The translations under genes were made by a program, and so were the position numbers. From assembly GCA_026996985.1 (NCBI GenBank), contig JALWJR010000058.1, positions 1-12,924 of the forward strand: a DNA stretch of 12,924 nt, read 5' to 3'. The notes beneath the pieces were generated by a model. It searched no databases and was not told the origin of the DNA. It was given only the letters and a program-made list of their open reading frames with translations. Shown piece after piece: positions 12,871 to 12,924 of the stretch (its first letter is position 1; the number at the start of each line of letters is the position of its first letter). This DNA is from Candidatus Kaiserbacteria bacterium (lineage in GTDB: Bacteria; Patescibacteriota; Minisyncoccia; Phycocordibacterales; UBA2100).

Positions 12871-12924
12871 CTATTGTTTAATCAATATAGCATATATGAT
12901 TGCTGTAAGACCGGTAAAAACAGC
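12871..12924 (-). CDS. C-terminal end of a probable membrane protein (partial)
   Basis: On the - strand, 17 codons are open from the window edge to a TAG stop and read AVFTGLTAIIYAILIKQ, a hydrophobic segment with a short basic end like a final transmembrane helix. The terminator-like palindrome starting 5 bases downstream is the main support. The fragment is too short to identify, and another frame is also open over much of it. It does not look like the end of RnpA or ribosomal protein L34, the usual yidC neighbours. Confidence 0.42.
   Translation of the reverse strand, partial: AVFTGLTAIIYAILIKQ

Noticed and set aside
1..12924. CRISPR arrays, insertion sequences, tRNA or rRNA genes
   Set aside because: No spaced direct repeats, transposase-like frames, terminal inverted repeats or cloverleaf-like segments were seen; the window is almost fully occupied by the listed coding genes.

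Overview
The window is AT-rich, densely packed bacterial DNA that looks like a Patescibacteria (Candidate Phyla Radiation) genome, probably of the Parcubacteria/Paceibacteria type. This rests on recognisable protein families (a PrgI-family protein, a VirB4 ATPase whose TraC-like N-terminal domain is a separate gene, a CPR-type VirB6/TrbL membrane protein, a two-helix T4SS pilin-like protein, and exported proteins of unknown function that I recall from CPR loci), together with very short intergenic gaps and no Shine-Dalgarno sequences. No database search was possible. UGA is a normal stop here, so the Gracilibacteria/SR1 code does not apply.

Layout. Positions 2-11566 (+ strand) hold a type IV secretion/pilus-like locus of eleven genes. 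In order they encode: a 5'-truncated protein with two calcium-binding thrombospondin type 3-like repeats; a Cys-rich exported protein of 653 residues ending at a strong terminator; a VirB6/TrbL-like channel protein with a long coiled-coil tail; a small helical protein; a PrgI-family (VirB3-like) protein; a TraC-like VirB4 N-terminal domain; the VirB4 ATPase; a small polytopic membrane protein; an exported Ig-like protein; a membrane-anchored extracytoplasmic protein; and a VirB2-like pilin subunit. On the - strand, converging on the pilin gene, are jag (KH-R3H RNA-binding protein) and yidC (membrane insertase). At the right edge is the probable C-terminal end of another - strand gene followed by a palindromic terminator.

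How the parts may work together (inference). VirB4 plus its detached N-terminal domain would energise assembly at a membrane complex of VirB6-like, PrgI-like and small polytopic proteins. The pilin-like protein would be the polymerising subunit. The calcium-repeat, Cys-rich, Ig-like and anchored proteins would form the outward-facing part. No VirB7-VirB11 or VirD4 genes are visible in the window, consistent with a reduced envelope-spanning machine.

The most striking non-coding signal is promoter placement. All seven genes that begin after a gap of 12 or more bases (2843, 4954, 5424, 5976, 6646, 8978 on +; yidC on -) have a TANNAT -10 box ending exactly 6 bases before the ATG. Six of the seven also have the extended TGn. 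With standard -10-to-start spacing, transcription would begin at the A of AUG, so these would be leaderless mRNAs. Genes that overlap, or lie 1-2 bases from, the preceding gene lack the box at this spacing and are presumably translationally coupled.
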